A stretch of 64,000 nucleotides of DNA from Paenibacillus silagei (GCF_017874735.1 NZ_JAGGLV010000031.1:17515-81514), one strand, 5' to 3'. Positions 50,977-59,774 are shown, counted from the stretch's first letter. Notes: generated by a model from the letters alone, not told the origin. Numbers and translations are program-made.

Positions 50977-51845
50977 CTATCCCTTAATAGCCCCGACCAG
51001 GGCGCTTTTCACAAAATACTTCTGCAGAAATGGATAGATGACCAGAACAGGTACCGTACAGATCACGATGGTTGCATATTTGATCGTTTCGCCAATTTTC
51101 GCGGCCTCTCCTACACCCGCCCCGTACGAAATGTTATCCGTGGCGTTATTGAGCAGAATCTCGCGCAGGACAAGCTGCAGCGGATACAGCGTACGCTCCT
51201 GAATGAACACGGAAGGAATAAACCACATATTCCATTTGTCTGCTGCCGTATACAGCACGATAACGCTAATGACCGGCAAGGACAACGGAAGCACGATGTG
51301 GAGCAGCAGCGTCAGATGGTTAGCTCCGTCGATCTGGGCCGACTCCTCAAGCTCGGCGGGGAGCGACAGAAAGGCGGTGCGCAGAATAATCAGATGAAAC
51401 GTATGGATTGCAAACGGAAGGAGCAGCGCCCCCAGGGTATTCATGAGCCCCATCCCTTTTACCACAAGATAGAACGGAATCAGGCCTGCGTTAAAGAACA
51501 TCGTCACCACAATGAACTGCATCAACAGCTTATTCCACAGCACCAGACGCCGCGAAAGCACATACGCCGCCACAATCGTCATGGTTAAATTAAGAACGAT
51601 ACCACCGGCAACAAGCTTAATCGTATTCCCGTACCCCGTCCAGATGGCCAGATTGGCAAGCGCTCTCTCATAGGCCAGCATGCTGAATCCGGCCGGTTTC
51701 CACAACAGGCTGCCGCTGGCCATAAGCCTATCCCCTCGCTGAAGGAGGCAAACAGGACATACATTAGCGGATACAGGGTAACAACCACAAGAACAGTCAA
51801 CAGAGCATATACGATAATATCAAGGATCCGGTCCGGCAAATGCAT
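50977..51845 (-). pseudogene. Sugar ABC transporter permease, LplC type, frameshifted
   Basis: The N-terminus (ATG at 51845, with AGGAGG upstream) reads MHLPDRILDIIVYALLTVLV and continues to LYPLMYVLFASFSEG, as expected for LplC. The frame then runs into nonsense. The remaining 240 or so residues continue in another frame from about 51730: RLMASGSLLWKPAGFSMLAY, six-helix permease sequence, coupling loop ESAQIDGANHLTLLLHIVLP, and the family C-terminus YPFLQKYFVKSALVGAIKG. The break falls at the GAGGGGATAGG run near 51733-51743, where one missing G would restore SEGDRLMASG. It is either a true inactivating deletion or a sequencing error in a homopolymer. As written the importer would lack one permease. 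Confidence 0.85.
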
Positions 51846-51857
51846 AGATTCGGCCTC

Positions 51858-52769
51858 CTACCATAAGCTGTTTTGATTGATTTTCCGGCTGAGCGCGTTG
51901 GCGGACAGCAGAAGCAGGAGATTAATCGCGGAATTGAATAAACCAATAGCAGAGCTAAAGCTCCAGTCGTTGTCAAGCAGCCCCTTGCGGTACACAAACG
52001 TTGATACGACGTCAGCCGTTTCGTAAATAACGGGATTGTAGAGTAACAGGATTTTCTCATAACCAACCTCCAGCAAACGGCCCATCCGCAATATACCCAT
52101 GACCATAATCGTCGGCAACAGCCCGGGCAGCGTAATACTAATCATCTGACGGAACCGGCTGGCACCGTCTATTCGCGCCGCCTCGTACTGCTCCCTTGGA
52201 ATCGTGGTGAGCGCAGCCGCATAAATGATCGACTCCCAGCCCATCCGCTGCCAGATTTCGGACAGTACATAGATGCCCCGGAACAGCCCCGGCTGCTGCA
52301 GCATATCCTGGCCGTCCCCGCCGGTCAGCCACGTATAGACCAGATTCACAATGCCGCCGCTGTGGGTCAAGTCCTTGATCAGACTGCTGACAACGATCAG
52401 CGAGATGAAGTAAGGCATGAACGATACCGTCTGCACAAAAGACTTGATATAACGTGAACGGACCTCATGTATCAACAGCGCAAGGATGATGGGAGCCGTA
52501 AATTCAAACAGTAGCGAGTATAGGCTCAGCAGCACGGTATTCCCGAGCAAGCGCCAGAAATAGTAGCTGTTGAAGAAGGAGTGGAAATGCTCCAGCCCGA
52601 TCCACTCGCTTCCCCAAATTCCCCTCATTGGCGTATAATTCTGAAACGCAATAACTGCACCGTACATGGGCAGGTATTGAAACAACACATAATAGATGAC
52701 CACCGGAAGCGCCAATGCATACAGCCACTTATTACGCTTGAAATCCCTGGCGATACTGCGTCTATTCAT
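51858..52769 (-). CDS. Sugar ABC transporter permease, LplB type
   Basis: A 303-residue permease with six predicted helices. It opens with RDFKRNKWLYALALPVVIYY and FQYLPMYGAVIAFQNYTPMR, and has VQTVSFMPYFISLIVVSSLI and the coupling loop YEAARIDGASRFRQMISITL. The ATG overlaps the stop of the lipoprotein gene by four bases, so translation is coupled. Its partner, the LplC-type permease, follows 12 bases later but is frameshifted. Confidence 0.92.
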   Translation of the reverse strand: MNRRSIARDFKRNKWLYALALPVVIYYVLFQYLPMYGAVIAFQNYTPMRGIWGSEWIGLEHFHSFFNSYYFWRLLGNTVLLSLYSLLFEFTAPIILALLIHEVRSRYIKSFVQTVSFMPYFISLIVVSSLIKDLTHSGGIVNLVYTWLTGGDGQDMLQQPGLFRGIYVLSEIWQRMGWESIIYAAALTTIPREQYEAARIDGASRFRQMISITLPGLLPTIMVMGILRMGRLLEVGYEKILLLYNPVIYETADVVSTFVYRKGLLDNDWSFSSAIGLFNSAINLLLLLSANALSRKINQNSLW

Positions 52770-54370
52770 CGGCTAAGGAAGCGCTCGTAAGCAGCCTGCT
52801 GAATTTCTAGCGCGCGGCCGATGCCCAGTTGCTCAAGCTGGTCCGTAAACTTGCGGTAAGCGTCATCCGCAGAGACCGTGCCCAGAATAATCTTAAGCGT
52901 CGTCTCGTCGACAAGTGTATTAATGTCGGCCATAATACGCGCATATTCACCTGATTCCTCCGCCGTAATCGAGACGGGAGGCAGAACATGCTTCAGATTG
53001 TCCGTTTTCCAGTGGTCATAATTATGATCCTCGTTCGTCAGGGCCAATTTGCCGATCAGCTCTTTGGACTCGACATAGGGGCCTGGATTCACAGTGTGGG
53101 TATACAGAGTCAACGCTTCAAGATAGGACAAGTTGTCCGGATTTTGTGTAATCAGACCGGTTACCTCCGGCTTGCCGTCTTGCATGGTGTAGGACTGCCC
53201 CTCCGTTCCATAGTTGAACAAGAGATAGCCCTCTTCTCCATAAGCATAATCAAGCACCTGAACGGCGAGCTCGGGATGCTTGCTGGTGGCGGACACGGCA
53301 GCGGATGCTTCAGCCCCGTATAACCAAGCTTCCTGTCCGAACTTCGGCGTCTCGCCCTTATTCAGCACGGGATAAGGCGCAAACACGAAGGCGGCCTGCG
53401 GATGACCGGCGGCAAGAGCCGCCTCCCATTTATCTATATTGGCACCTGAGGAGAAGGTAGCTCCGGAAGCTCCGGTCATGATATTGGCATCCTGCATTTT
53501 GCGGTCATTCTGGGAGAAGTTGGGGTCCAGCAGCCCTTCCTTATACCAAGCGTTCATCGTCTCCAAAAACTGTCTGTATCCAGGCTGCAACGGTCCATAC
53601 TGCACCTTTCCGTCTTCAACGTAGAAGTCACGAATGACCCCGAACGCTCCGATGAATGCCCCGTCCAGGAAACCTTGCAGCGCATTGGATTGACTATTGA
53701 AAGTCAGCGGAGCCCGCGCTCCCTTTTGTTCCTTGAACGCTGTAAGCACTTTGTGCCACTCGCCGATGGTCGCCGGAACGTCCAGATTCAGTTCCTGCAG
53801 CCAATCCTTTCGTAGCACCGGACCCGACCATTGAGTTGTCATCCCCCCCTCTTTGAGAAACGGGAAAGCATAATAGTCTCCGTTATCCGTTTTGACCAGC
53901 TTGTCGATGTCGGGGTGCTCCTGCAAATATTTTTTCAAGTTCGGCGCATACTGGTCAATCAGATCGTTTAATCTCAGAATGTAGCCGTCCTTAAGCGCCT
54001 TTTCCGGTCCCCCCGGCAAACCGGTCAGCCAGTTATATTCGATAATGTCGGTCAGTGCCCCTGAAGACAACATAACGCTGAACGCTTCCTTCGCCTGAGC
54101 CGAGGATATTTCCGAGAACCGGATCGGAACGCCAATCCGCTTCTGCCATTCCTGATAAAAGGGGATATCATTGATGCCCGGTTTGAGGGTCGTCTGAGTT
54201 AACAGCCAATAGGTTAGTTCAGTGTCCGTCTGAATCGGATATTCCGAGCCTGAGCCGCTGCCCGCCGGTTGCACCGCTTCCGGCGCCTCGCTTCGTCCTG
54301 AGCACGCCGTGATTAGGATCAGCACAGCCATCACAAACGGCAGCACGAATGTTTTTTTCATTGTCAGCAT
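52766..54370 (-). CDS. Oligosaccharide-binding lipoprotein of an LplABC-type importer
   Basis: A lipoprotein of about 534 residues. The signal sequence KKTFVLPFVMAVLILITACS has a lipobox, followed by a Glu/Ala/Gly linker. The mature chain contains IPFYQEWQKRIGVPIRFSEI, LSSGALTDIIEYNWLTGLPG, DGYILRLNDLIDQYAPNLKK, and NGDYYAFPFLKEGGMTTQWS, all typical of LipO proteins. Start codons are ambiguous: a GTG at 54385 adjoins AAGGA, and ATGs lie at 54370 and 54361. It is the first gene of the third LplABC-type operon in the window and is divergent from an HxlR regulator. Confidence 0.88.
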   Translation of the reverse strand: MLTMKKTFVLPFVMAVLILITACSGRSEAPEAVQPAGSGSGSEYPIQTDTELTYWLLTQTTLKPGINDIPFYQEWQKRIGVPIRFSEISSAQAKEAFSVMLSSGALTDIIEYNWLTGLPGGPEKALKDGYILRLNDLIDQYAPNLKKYLQEHPDIDKLVKTDNGDYYAFPFLKEGGMTTQWSGPVLRKDWLQELNLDVPATIGEWHKVLTAFKEQKGARAPLTFNSQSNALQGFLDGAFIGAFGVIRDFYVEDGKVQYGPLQPGYRQFLETMNAWYKEGLLDPNFSQNDRKMQDANIMTGASGATFSSGANIDKWEAALAAGHPQAAFVFAPYPVLNKGETPKFGQEAWLYGAEASAAVSATSKHPELAVQVLDYAYGEEGYLLFNYGTEGQSYTMQDGKPEVTGLITQNPDNLSYLEALTLYTHTVNPGPYVESKELIGKLALTNEDHNYDHWKTDNLKHVLPPVSITAEESGEYARIMADINTLVDETTLKIILGTVSADDAYRKFTDQLEQLGIGRALEIQQAAYERFLSR

Positions 54371-54498
54371 ATCTTGAAGGTTCACTCCTTATGAGCTGCG
54401 GTTGTCACTCTTGTAAACAGAGGGCCCGTTTTGATATAATTCAAAGTAAATATAGATAATTACTCGACATTCCTGCAAAAAAAAGAGGAGGCTAAACA

Positions 54499-54861
54499 AT
54501 GATCAGGTACCGCAATCACGATTTCATGTGCACCTCCGAAATTGCACTGGGGTTGATCAGCGGCAAATGGAAGCCCTTGATTCTAGGCCATTTATCGCAG
54601 CAAACCTACCGTTTCAATGAACTGCTGCGATTAATGCCCGGAGCCACGCAAAAAATGCTGACGATACAGCTAAGAGACCTGGAAACCGCCGGTTTAATCG
54701 TCCGCAAGGTGTACGCCGTCGTTCCGCCGAAGGTAGAATACTCCCTTACCGATACGGGTAAAAGGCTTATGTCCATCCTAGTCCAGCTCTGCGACTTTGG
54801 CGCCGATTATATACGGGCATTTCCGGAGGAGAATCAGGCGGCTGCGGAGCAGCACGCATAA
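54499..54861 (+). CDS. HxlR-family regulator
   Basis: A 120-residue winged-helix regulator. HxlR markers are CTSEIALGLISGKWKPLILG at the start, YRFNELLRLMPGATQKMLTI in the recognition region, and the wing with PPKVEYSLTDTGKRLMSIL. A single cysteine (C11) near the N-terminus matches the redox-sensing cysteine of some relatives. The ATG follows AGAGGAGG. It is divergent from the LplABC-type operon at 52766 and convergent with an unknown gene at 54897, so it may control either. Confidence 0.9.
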   Translation: MIRYRNHDFMCTSEIALGLISGKWKPLILGHLSQQTYRFNELLRLMPGATQKMLTIQLRDLETAGLIVRKVYAVVPPKVEYSLTDTGKRLMSILVQLCDFGADYIRAFPEENQAAAEQHA

Positions 54862-54896
54862 CCTCCTCCTCTGCTGCTGAACTTCTTCCCGTAAAC

Positions 54897-56345
54897 TTAG
54901 GGAATGCCGCGGTGGAGCAGGAATTTGGCACCGAATTGTTTGCCTGCCCGAAGTGCCCCAGGGTACTCATCTGCCCCATCTCCGTCGATGATGACGACGT
55001 TCTGCGGGAACAGCTTGCCAAGCAGTCCCAGAAGGAGCGGCGTGTTCCCTTCAGCCGAAACATAGTATATGCTGTCCCGGGAGCTGTCTACCAGACCGGG
55101 CAAATCCAATATATCAGCCGCTTCGTACTCTAGCCAACCGGAATGTCCTTCACTCCCGGAGGTGGGACTGGATTCTGTTTCTGTGGAAATGGCAGCCCCG
55201 GGACGGTACATATAGCGGTGGCCCCGCAGAGCCTGTCCAAGATCCACACGATATTCACGGCCTCCCTCAGAAGCAGTCAACCGCAACTCAAGCGAAGCGC
55301 GGCCCGGCGGCGGCATCCGGGGTACGATATCGGCAGCACTTCTAAAATGCAGACTTGCCGCATTGGCCCCGTCCCTGTTTGGCCTGCCGGGCGCACAAGA
55401 ATCAATATAGCTGCGGGGCGCCGCCCCGTAATCGGCCTGCTCATAGTCGAAAGCGACCGCCTCCGTATTCCCGGCTTCCGAACCTGGCAGGATTTGCGCA
55501 GGGTGCCAGCGGAGCAGGCCCGGGGCTGCGGTTACCGGCGACTTCCCGACCGCTGCGGGCAGCACAGTGCCAAGCCGGTATTGGAATCCGTAACCAACCG
55601 GGACAAGCTCAGGGCACAGCACCTTTTGGGTAAAACGTACGATTTCCTTGTGTGCAATCCGTTTGACAATCAGCTCGGTGAAGAAGCGGTCCCGCGCGGG
55701 CTCGATGTGACGCAGCCCAATAACCTCATGATCCTCTCCGATCTCCAAGGGGACCTCCCCCCAATTTTCATACGGAATCAGTATATCCCTGAGCAACACG
55801 AGCTGATGCAAATACTCGTTGAACAACTGCATGACTTCCGGGCTGCCGGCCGGCCCCATCAAAATCCCCACCGCCTCCGGCGTCCACAAATGCTGATCGC
55901 ACCGGCTCCGATGAACGAGCCGGAGCAAGGCATCATATCCATACCTTTGCCTTCCCGGCTGCTCGGCATAAATCTCCCGCGCCCAGCCCGATAGAGCTGT
56001 TCCGATTTGCTCTGCCTGGGCGAGGAACAGGCTCTTTCGCTCCTCGCCCGCCGCCAGCGGAGCGAACGGCAGCACTGCTTCCCTCCCGGAAACCGCCAGG
56101 CTTGCTTGAAGATTCCTTAACAGCGGCCCGGCGGCGGCATCTCCCAGCCGGGCACAAACCGCTTCGAGCAGAATTCCGGCTTCACGGACAATATCCTTGG
56201 CCCGGTACACACCCGCAGGAATATCCCACTTCACCAGATCCCGGACAGTATTAGAATTTCCCGTTACCGCTTCTGATTTAAGGTCCACCTGCGTTCCAAA
56301 GCGCAGAGTTCCCCCCTCCATTCGGATCAGATAATCCACTTGCAA
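54897..56345 (-). CDS. Large protein of unknown function
   Basis: A 482-residue protein that I do not recognise. There is no signal peptide or membrane helix. The first half is mostly helical with conserved-looking blocks TVRDLVKWDIPAGVYRAKDI and PEVMQLFNEYLHQLVLLRDI. A middle block (EIGEDHEVIGLRHIEPARDR) looks like a beta-alpha unit. The region from about 270 to 400 is Pro/Gly/Ala/Arg-rich and probably disordered or modular. The C-terminus (ISYVSAEGNT-like: YYVSAEGNTPLLLGLLGKLF, then PQNVVIIDGDGADEYPG) resembles a small alpha/beta domain with an acidic loop. It is GC-rich, seems to be translated alone, and its start has GGGGGAGG just upstream. No function is assigned. Confidence 0.7.
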   Translation of the reverse strand: MQVDYLIRMEGGTLRFGTQVDLKSEAVTGNSNTVRDLVKWDIPAGVYRAKDIVREAGILLEAVCARLGDAAAGPLLRNLQASLAVSGREAVLPFAPLAAGEERKSLFLAQAEQIGTALSGWAREIYAEQPGRQRYGYDALLRLVHRSRCDQHLWTPEAVGILMGPAGSPEVMQLFNEYLHQLVLLRDILIPYENWGEVPLEIGEDHEVIGLRHIEPARDRFFTELIVKRIAHKEIVRFTQKVLCPELVPVGYGFQYRLGTVLPAAVGKSPVTAAPGLLRWHPAQILPGSEAGNTEAVAFDYEQADYGAAPRSYIDSCAPGRPNRDGANAASLHFRSAADIVPRMPPPGRASLELRLTASEGGREYRVDLGQALRGHRYMYRPGAAISTETESSPTSGSEGHSGWLEYEAADILDLPGLVDSSRDSIYYVSAEGNTPLLLGLLGKLFPQNVVIIDGDGADEYPGALRAGKQFGAKFLLHRGIP

Positions 56346-56520
56346 CCTCCCCCATTCACTATGTTTGACTCAGTATAGAATCATTCCTCCAGCTTGAAAA
56401 GTACGCACTTTAGAGTATGTTAATTTCATTTCCGTAAGTCAGTTTCAATAATGAAACTGCTATATTAAGAAATAAACAGCCGCTCATTTTTGAGGGCTGC
56501 TCATTCATTTCAATGCTCTT

Positions 56521-56736
56521 TCATTCCAATTGGTCTGATTGTTCCTTCGCTTGTTTTTGTATAAGTGCAGTCTCTTGAGCAGAAAGCTCGTTTAAAGTCG
56601 TAAAAAAAGGTTCAATAGGTACCATCACACCACAGCTTGAGCCCAATCCCAACATCAATCTGAGGTAAAATTGAACCTTCCTTTTCTCCCTGGCAATCTG
56701 ATCTAACTCTGATAGGTCCGGGTTTTTCTTCTTCAT
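56521..56736 (-). CDS. Small protein of unknown function next to a MarR gene
   Basis: A 71-residue protein that I do not recognise. The first 25 residues are charged and helical (SELDQIAREKRKVQFYLRLM), followed by a hydrophobic segment LGLGSSCGVMVPIEPFF that may be a weak membrane helix, then another charged helix rich in Gln and Glu. The ATG has AAGGAAG about nine bases upstream and lies 21 bases after the stop of the MarR-family gene, so both are likely to be on one transcript. Confidence 0.6.
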   Translation of the reverse strand: MKKKNPDLSELDQIAREKRKVQFYLRLMLGLGSSCGVMVPIEPFFTTLNELSAQETALIQKQAKEQSDQLE

Positions 56737-56757
56737 CGGCCTATGCTTCCTTCCATC

Positions 56758-57279
56758 TCAATCTGTCGTGTCGTCATTCTCGCTAGCTCCCCTTCCATAG
56801 TGTTTTTCAGCACGCGCTAACAAATCACTCATGAATTTTCCGATCGTCTGTAACTCAGCCTCTGAATAAGAATCAATGAATTGGTAGAAGCCCTCTTCTT
56901 TCTCTTGATGCATCTTTTGGTGCAGTTGATAAACCTGTCTTCCCTTATCCGTTAGACTGAAATAACTTTCCTTCCGGTTGTTGTTCATTTGACTTCTCAC
57001 AATGAAACCCATCTCCAATAACTTTGAACTAATATTTGTAATACTTGCTTTGGACAAATTCATTCTTTTGGTAATTCCAGTATGATTGATTGGCTCATGA
57101 TCACCAATGCAATCAATGACGTGTACACTGGTAATATTATTGGAGAGCATATCAATTTGAAGCTTTTGGGCTTGCTCCCGAAACACGTTAATTTCATGTT
57201 CTGTATATAATTCGTTCAAATGCAGCATTCGGATGTATTGCTCGTAAAGGTGACCTTTAGAATGATTTTGAAACTCCAC
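56758..57279 (-). CDS. MarR-family regulator
   Basis: A 173-residue winged-helix regulator. I place the start at the GTG at 57279, behind GGAGGAG; the ATG at 57300 would put that site inside the gene. The DNA-binding part reads INHTGITKRMNLSKASITNI, with a wing containing NNRKESYFSLTDKGRQVY. Flanking helices form the dimer interface. It is about 30 percent similar by eye to the second MarR protein at 59775. A palindrome at 57351 is a likely operator. It is divergent from a GntR/transporter pair. Confidence 0.9.
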   Translation of the reverse strand: MEFQNHSKGHLYEQYIRMLHLNELYTEHEINVFREQAQKLQIDMLSNNITSVHVIDCIGDHEPINHTGITKRMNLSKASITNISSKLLEMGFIVRSQMNNNRKESYFSLTDKGRQVYQLHQKMHQEKEEGFYQFIDSYSEAELQTIGKFMSDLLARAEKHYGRGASENDDTTD

Positions 57280-57350
57280 TTGCCCATTCTCTCCTCCCAT
57301 TATGTTAGTTGCAGATCCTATTCAGTGGCAGCACTAGCCCGTTTATTTTT

Positions 57351-57368
57351 TTGTTCACCACTGAACAA
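57351..57368. promoter_or_regulatory. Candidate MarR operator
   Basis: TTGTTCA-CCAC-TGAACAA, an interrupted palindrome with 7-bp arms, lies 72 bases upstream of the MarR start and between the divergent genes. Its TTGTT...AACAA shape matches the larger palindrome in front of the second MarR gene. Confidence 0.55.
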
Positions 57369-57385
57369 AATCATATTAACATGAT

Positions 57386-57406
57386 TGATATTGAGAATCA
57401 ATATCA
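57386..57406. promoter_or_regulatory. Fur-box-like palindrome
   Basis: TGATATTGA-GAA-TCAATATCA has perfect 9-bp arms, and within it TGAGAATCAATATCA resembles the 7-1-7 Fur box TGATAATNATTATCA with changes. It lies about 85-100 bases upstream of the GntR start. Iron control of the GntR/transporter genes is possible but not established. Confidence 0.4.
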
Positions 57407-57489
57407 TTTTCATCTTTTCAAGCCGAAATGAATCTGCTATAATTCAACCAATGTACCAAACATCCTACGTTTGTAAAGGAATGATTCGA

Positions 57490-58167
57490 TTGTTAGCTCA
57501 GACTCAACGTTTAACCTTGGTGGAACAGGTGGCCTACCAGATCCAAGAGAAGATCGAAAGCAGCGAATGGCAAGTAGGGACGCGTATTCCTCCAGAGCCC
57601 GAGCTAATGGAGCAGCTTCAAGTCAGCCGTAATACCTTAAGGGAAGCGATTCGGGCTCTAACGTATGCGGGTCTGCTCAAGACCAGACAAGGGGATGGGA
57701 CTTATGTCTGCTCCTCCAGTGTTTTGGGGTCAGTGATTAGGAAAGTGATTGAGCATACCGATAAGTTCGAGAGCCTGGAGGTCCGGTATGCATTAGAGAG
57801 AGAGGCGGCTGCCCTGGCTGCGCTCAGGAGAGACGAAGAAGATCTGGCGGCACTTCGGACATGCCTTGACCAGTGCAGACAAGCAGCCGTCCAGCAAGAT
57901 CTTGAAGCTTATGCCCACTGGGATGTGGAGTTTCACAAAATGGTGATAGCCGCTTCACATAACCAATTAATGGCGAATTTGTACAATCACATTTCCGAGG
58001 CGCTGCAAAACATGATTTTGGAAATGAAGGATCTCAAAAACGTGGATTTTTATCTCGACTCTCATGCCCTGCTCTATCAAGCCATTGCCGATCAGAATGG
58101 TCATCAAGCGGAGGAGGCTGTTCGTTTATACATTGACAAAGCCCGTACACAGGAGGAACATCTATGA
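57490..58167 (+). CDS. GntR-family regulator, FadR subfamily
   Basis: A 225-residue regulator. The start is taken as the TTG at 57490, nine bases after AAAGGA; the ATG at 57481 adjoins that site. The N-terminal winged helix reads WQVGTRIPPEPELMEQLQVS and RNTLREAIRALTYAGLLKTR, with RQGDGTYV as the wing. The C-terminal FCD domain is all helical (LEVRYALEREAAALAALRRD, DVEFHKMVIAASHNQLM) and carries metal-binding histidines typical of the family. Its stop overlaps the start of the CynX-like transporter gene by four bases, so it probably regulates that gene. Confidence 0.92.
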   Translation: MLAQTQRLTLVEQVAYQIQEKIESSEWQVGTRIPPEPELMEQLQVSRNTLREAIRALTYAGLLKTRQGDGTYVCSSSVLGSVIRKVIEHTDKFESLEVRYALEREAAALAALRRDEEDLAALRTCLDQCRQAAVQQDLEAYAHWDVEFHKMVIAASHNQLMANLYNHISEALQNMILEMKDLKNVDFYLDSHALLYQAIADQNGHQAEEAVRLYIDKARTQEEHL

Positions 58168-59423
58168 GTTCATCAGAACAATTGTTAAACAAGCAGGACG
58201 GAATATCCAATACCGGTATTCGGAAGCAAGCGGCACTCTGGCTCATGATTGTAGGAATTATTTTTATCGCCGCGAATTTGCGCGCTCCTCTCACATCGGT
58301 GGGGCCCTTGGTCAGTCTTATTCGGGACAACGTGCATATTTCAAATACATTGGCAGGCCTGATTACTACAGTACCACTAATTGCATTTGCCTTGTTATCA
58401 CCTTTTGTACCGAGATTAGGACAGAAATATGGTGTAGAACGAATTATTCTGATTTCCCTTATTATTTTGTCCACCGGCATTGCTGTCCGGTCGTTATCGG
58501 GAGCATTGACTTTGTATATGGGAACTGCAATCCTGGGGTTTGCTATTACTATGTGTAATGTATTGCTTCCCAGCCTGATTAAACGGGAATTCCCGCAGCA
58601 AATGGGTACGATGACAGGGGTTTATTCGGTTTCCATGAATCTGTGCGGGGCAATTGCCTCCGGTATTAGTGTTCCCCTAGCTGTAGGGGCAGGCTTGAAC
58701 TGGCAAGGGGCATTGGGCATATGGGGGGTACTCAGCATCGTCTCTATTCTCTTTTGGATACCACAGCTTAAGAATCCAGCACAACCAGCCGTTGTTGCCA
58801 GCAGCGCAGCTAACCATCCGCAGGTTAAGATCTGGCGCTCTCCACTGGCTTGGCAGGTGACTCTTTTTATGGGAATACAATCGGCCATTTTCTATGTGCT
58901 GGTGGCCTGGCTGCCTGAAATCCTGAAAGATCAAGGCATCAGTTCCAGTCAATCCGGCTGGTTTCTCTCGGTTATGATTATGGCTTCCCTCCCCTTTGCA
59001 TTTATCGTTCCTGTTATGGCAGGCCGCATGTCTAACCAACGGATATTAGTGGTGATTACAGCAGTTCTGCTTTTGACCGGCACACTTGGACTGCTCTATA
59101 GCAGTATCCAACTGCTTCTGTTTTGGGTGATTATTCTTGGTATTGGAGGGGGCTTTGCCTTTGGCTTGTCCATGATGTTCTTCGGCTTGCGTACCCAAAG
59201 TGCCCAACAGGCGGCTGAATTATCGGGCATGGCCCAATCCATCGGATATCTGCTGGCGGCCACCGGCCCGGCGCTGATTGGATACCTGCATGATGCCAGT
59301 CACAGTTGGAGCGCTCCGCTCCTGATAATGGTCGGCGCCTCTGCTCTTCTTGGCATCATTGGCCTAGGTGCGGCCAGAAATCAATTTGTGGGTTCGGCGA
59401 ATGACCTGCGCACAAAAAATTAA
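58164..59423 (+). CDS. MFS transporter, CynX/NimT family
   Basis: A 419-residue transporter with 12 predicted helices. The first helix ends in IAANLRAPLTSVGPLVSLIR, the hallmark of CynX/NimT/YeaN proteins, and the GAIASGISVPLAVGAGLNWQ segment is also typical. Members export or import cyanate, 2-nitroimidazole and other small compounds; the substrate here is unknown. The ATG overlaps the GntR stop (ATGA). About 20 bases after its stop begins the truncated ilvB remnant on the opposite strand. Confidence 0.92.
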   Translation: MSSSEQLLNKQDGISNTGIRKQAALWLMIVGIIFIAANLRAPLTSVGPLVSLIRDNVHISNTLAGLITTVPLIAFALLSPFVPRLGQKYGVERIILISLIILSTGIAVRSLSGALTLYMGTAILGFAITMCNVLLPSLIKREFPQQMGTMTGVYSVSMNLCGAIASGISVPLAVGAGLNWQGALGIWGVLSIVSILFWIPQLKNPAQPAVVASSAANHPQVKIWRSPLAWQVTLFMGIQSAIFYVLVAWLPEILKDQGISSSQSGWFLSVMIMASLPFAFIVPVMAGRMSNQRILVVITAVLLLTGTLGLLYSSIQLLLFWVIILGIGGGFAFGLSMMFFGLRTQSAQQAAELSGMAQSIGYLLAATGPALIGYLHDASHSWSAPLLIMVGASALLGIIGLGAARNQFVGSANDLRTKN

Positions 59424-59443
59424 AAGATTGTCGTACCATTCCC

Positions 59444-59584
59444 CTATCTATTAGGCTGGAAGGGCCATTCATGGCTGTAGACATCGCCTTCCTGCAGCAA
59501 GCCGCGCAAAAGCACCTCCGAACCGGTGATATATTCCCCTGCTGGCATGGTTGTTTCATCCGTCATTCTTAATTGCTGTTCCAT
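59444..59584 (-). pseudogene. Truncated N-terminus of acetolactate synthase large subunit (ilvB remnant)
   Basis: An ATG at 59584, with AAGGAGG about ten bases upstream, opens 46 codons. Residues 18-34 (YITGSEVLLRGLLQEGD) match the conserved start of Paenibacillus-type IlvB, which continues VxxVFGYPGGA in intact genes. Here the sequence diverges at once (VYSHEWPFQPNR) and stops. The catalytic glutamate and all later domains are missing, so the product cannot be an enzyme. A T-box-type leader precedes it, as is normal for ilv genes. It is a relic rather than a leader peptide, although a small-peptide role cannot be excluded. Confidence 0.75.
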
Positions 59585-59610
59585 GGGGCAGCCTCCTTTG
59601 CAAAATAAAA

Positions 59611-59690
59611 CCCCTTTCCTCCTGAGCAAACTGACAGCGGTCAGCTCGTACAGGGACGGAAGGGGATTGTTTCGCGGTACCACCCAGGTT
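59611..59690 (-). promoter_or_regulatory. T-box leader remnant: antiterminator and terminator parts
   Basis: On the minus strand AACCTGGGTGGTACCGCGA (59690-59672) is the conserved T-box sequence, which pairs with the uncharged tRNA end. Next come CCCCTTCC (59665-59658) and its partner AGGAAAGGGG followed by TTTTATTTT, a factor-independent terminator. Only about 84 bases separate this from the stop of the MarR gene upstream, and I can find no stem I or specifier loop. It therefore looks truncated and probably cannot read a tRNA. Confidence 0.85.
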
Positions 59691-59774
59691 TACTGCAATC
59701 TCGCTTTCTGATAGTAGCATAGACTCGTTTTTTTCAAATCGAATGAATACCTTTATTCTCAGATGAGAGGTACG

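Noticed and set aside
51585..51845. A separate 86-residue membrane protein
   Set aside because: Its first 40 residues are the N-terminus of the LplC-type permease and the rest is out-of-frame sequence after the frameshift.
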